Source: an uncultured Anaerolineales bacterium (GTDB lineage: Bacteria; Chloroflexota; Anaerolineae; Anaerolineales; UBA11657). Taken from it: a stretch of DNA of 5,946 bases. Numbering within the stretch: position 1 is the stretch's first letter; each line of letters opens with the position of its first letter. This document shows positions 5,864-5,946 of this stretch, one piece after another. The DNA is taken from contig CAJWIA010000102.1 of the NCBI GenBank assembly GCA_913040765.1, forward strand, positions 1 to 5,946, given 5' to 3'. The notes under the pieces are model-generated. The model searched no databases, was not told the origin of the DNA, and saw nothing but the letters and a program-made list of their open reading frames with translations. Both the position numbers and the translations under genes were made by a program.

Positions 5864-5946
5864 GAGCTGTCAGCCTTCAAAACTCACAGAAACCCCCAAT
5901 TATAGGTGTCGACGCGAGCCGCTGTTCTGTGCCACAAAGGACGGGC
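5860..5946 (+). CDS. Glycosyltransferase, group 1 (GT4-like), 5' fragment cut by the window end
   Basis: An ATG at 5860 overlaps the TGA of the lipoprotein gene (ATGA), and the frame is open for 29 codons to the window edge. The peptide contains PPIIGVDASR followed by SVPQRTG. This resembles the first beta strand and glycine-containing loop at the N-terminus of GT4-family (group 1) glycosyltransferases, which often start with a form of IGIDASR...RTGTE. Such enzymes transfer a sugar from a nucleotide donor, commonly in making envelope or exopolysaccharide glycans at the cytoplasmic face. No Shine-Dalgarno is visible, so translation probably depends on re-initiation after the lipoprotein gene. 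The catalytic C-terminal half is outside the window, so the family call rests on about 20 residues. Confidence 0.65.
   Translation, partial: MRAVSLQNSQKPPIIGVDASRCSVPQRTG

Overview
The window carries seven genes, all on the + strand and tightly packed. The organism is most likely a member of the Chloroflexota, in or near the Anaerolineae/Caldilineae. This is inferred from family resemblance and not from a search. The clues are a sortase with a charged cytoplasmic N-terminus (VDDLSIEELERIL), a lipoprotein on a Thr/Pro stalk of the TxTxTPxPT type, and a glycosyltransferase N-terminus of the 'IIGVDASR...QRTG' type. Base composition looks slightly AT-leaning. No RNA gene, CRISPR array or insertion sequence is visible.

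Layout. Positions 14-892 hold a membrane-anchored sortase and 954-1163 a small basic protein with one C-terminal membrane helix. A translation block follows: prfA (1256-2335, release factor 1), prmC (2338-3174, the methyltransferase that modifies the release-factor GGQ glutamine) and tsaC (3187-3819, threonylcarbamoyl-AMP synthase for the tRNA t6A modification). After it come a large surface lipoprotein with a metzincin-type metalloprotease domain (3842-5863) and the first 29 codons of a group-1 glycosyltransferase (5860-5946) that runs off the window. No stretch of 300 bases lacks a gene; the gaps are 61, 92, 2, 12 and 22 nt, and the last pair of genes overlaps by 4 nt.

How the genes fit together. 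PrmC acts on RF1, and TsaC also serves translational accuracy. The flanking genes (sortase, membrane protein, surface protease, glycosyltransferase) belong to the cell envelope. From prfA onward the genes look like one operon with translational coupling: prmC, the lipoprotein gene and the glycosyltransferase gene have no recognisable Shine-Dalgarno sequence and start within a few bases of the preceding stop or overlap it.

The most interesting non-coding signal is a perfect 11-bp inverted repeat (3801-3811 / 3837-3847). It would fold the end of tsaC onto the start codon of the lipoprotein gene. A second small curiosity is at the end of prfA, where the TAG stop is followed one codon later by an in-frame TGA that overlaps the prmC start codon. 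The metzincin lipoprotein (lipobox, 48-bp-repeat stalk, LamG-like domain, cysteine-containing middle domain, HExxHxxGxxH protease) is the least characterised gene product here.
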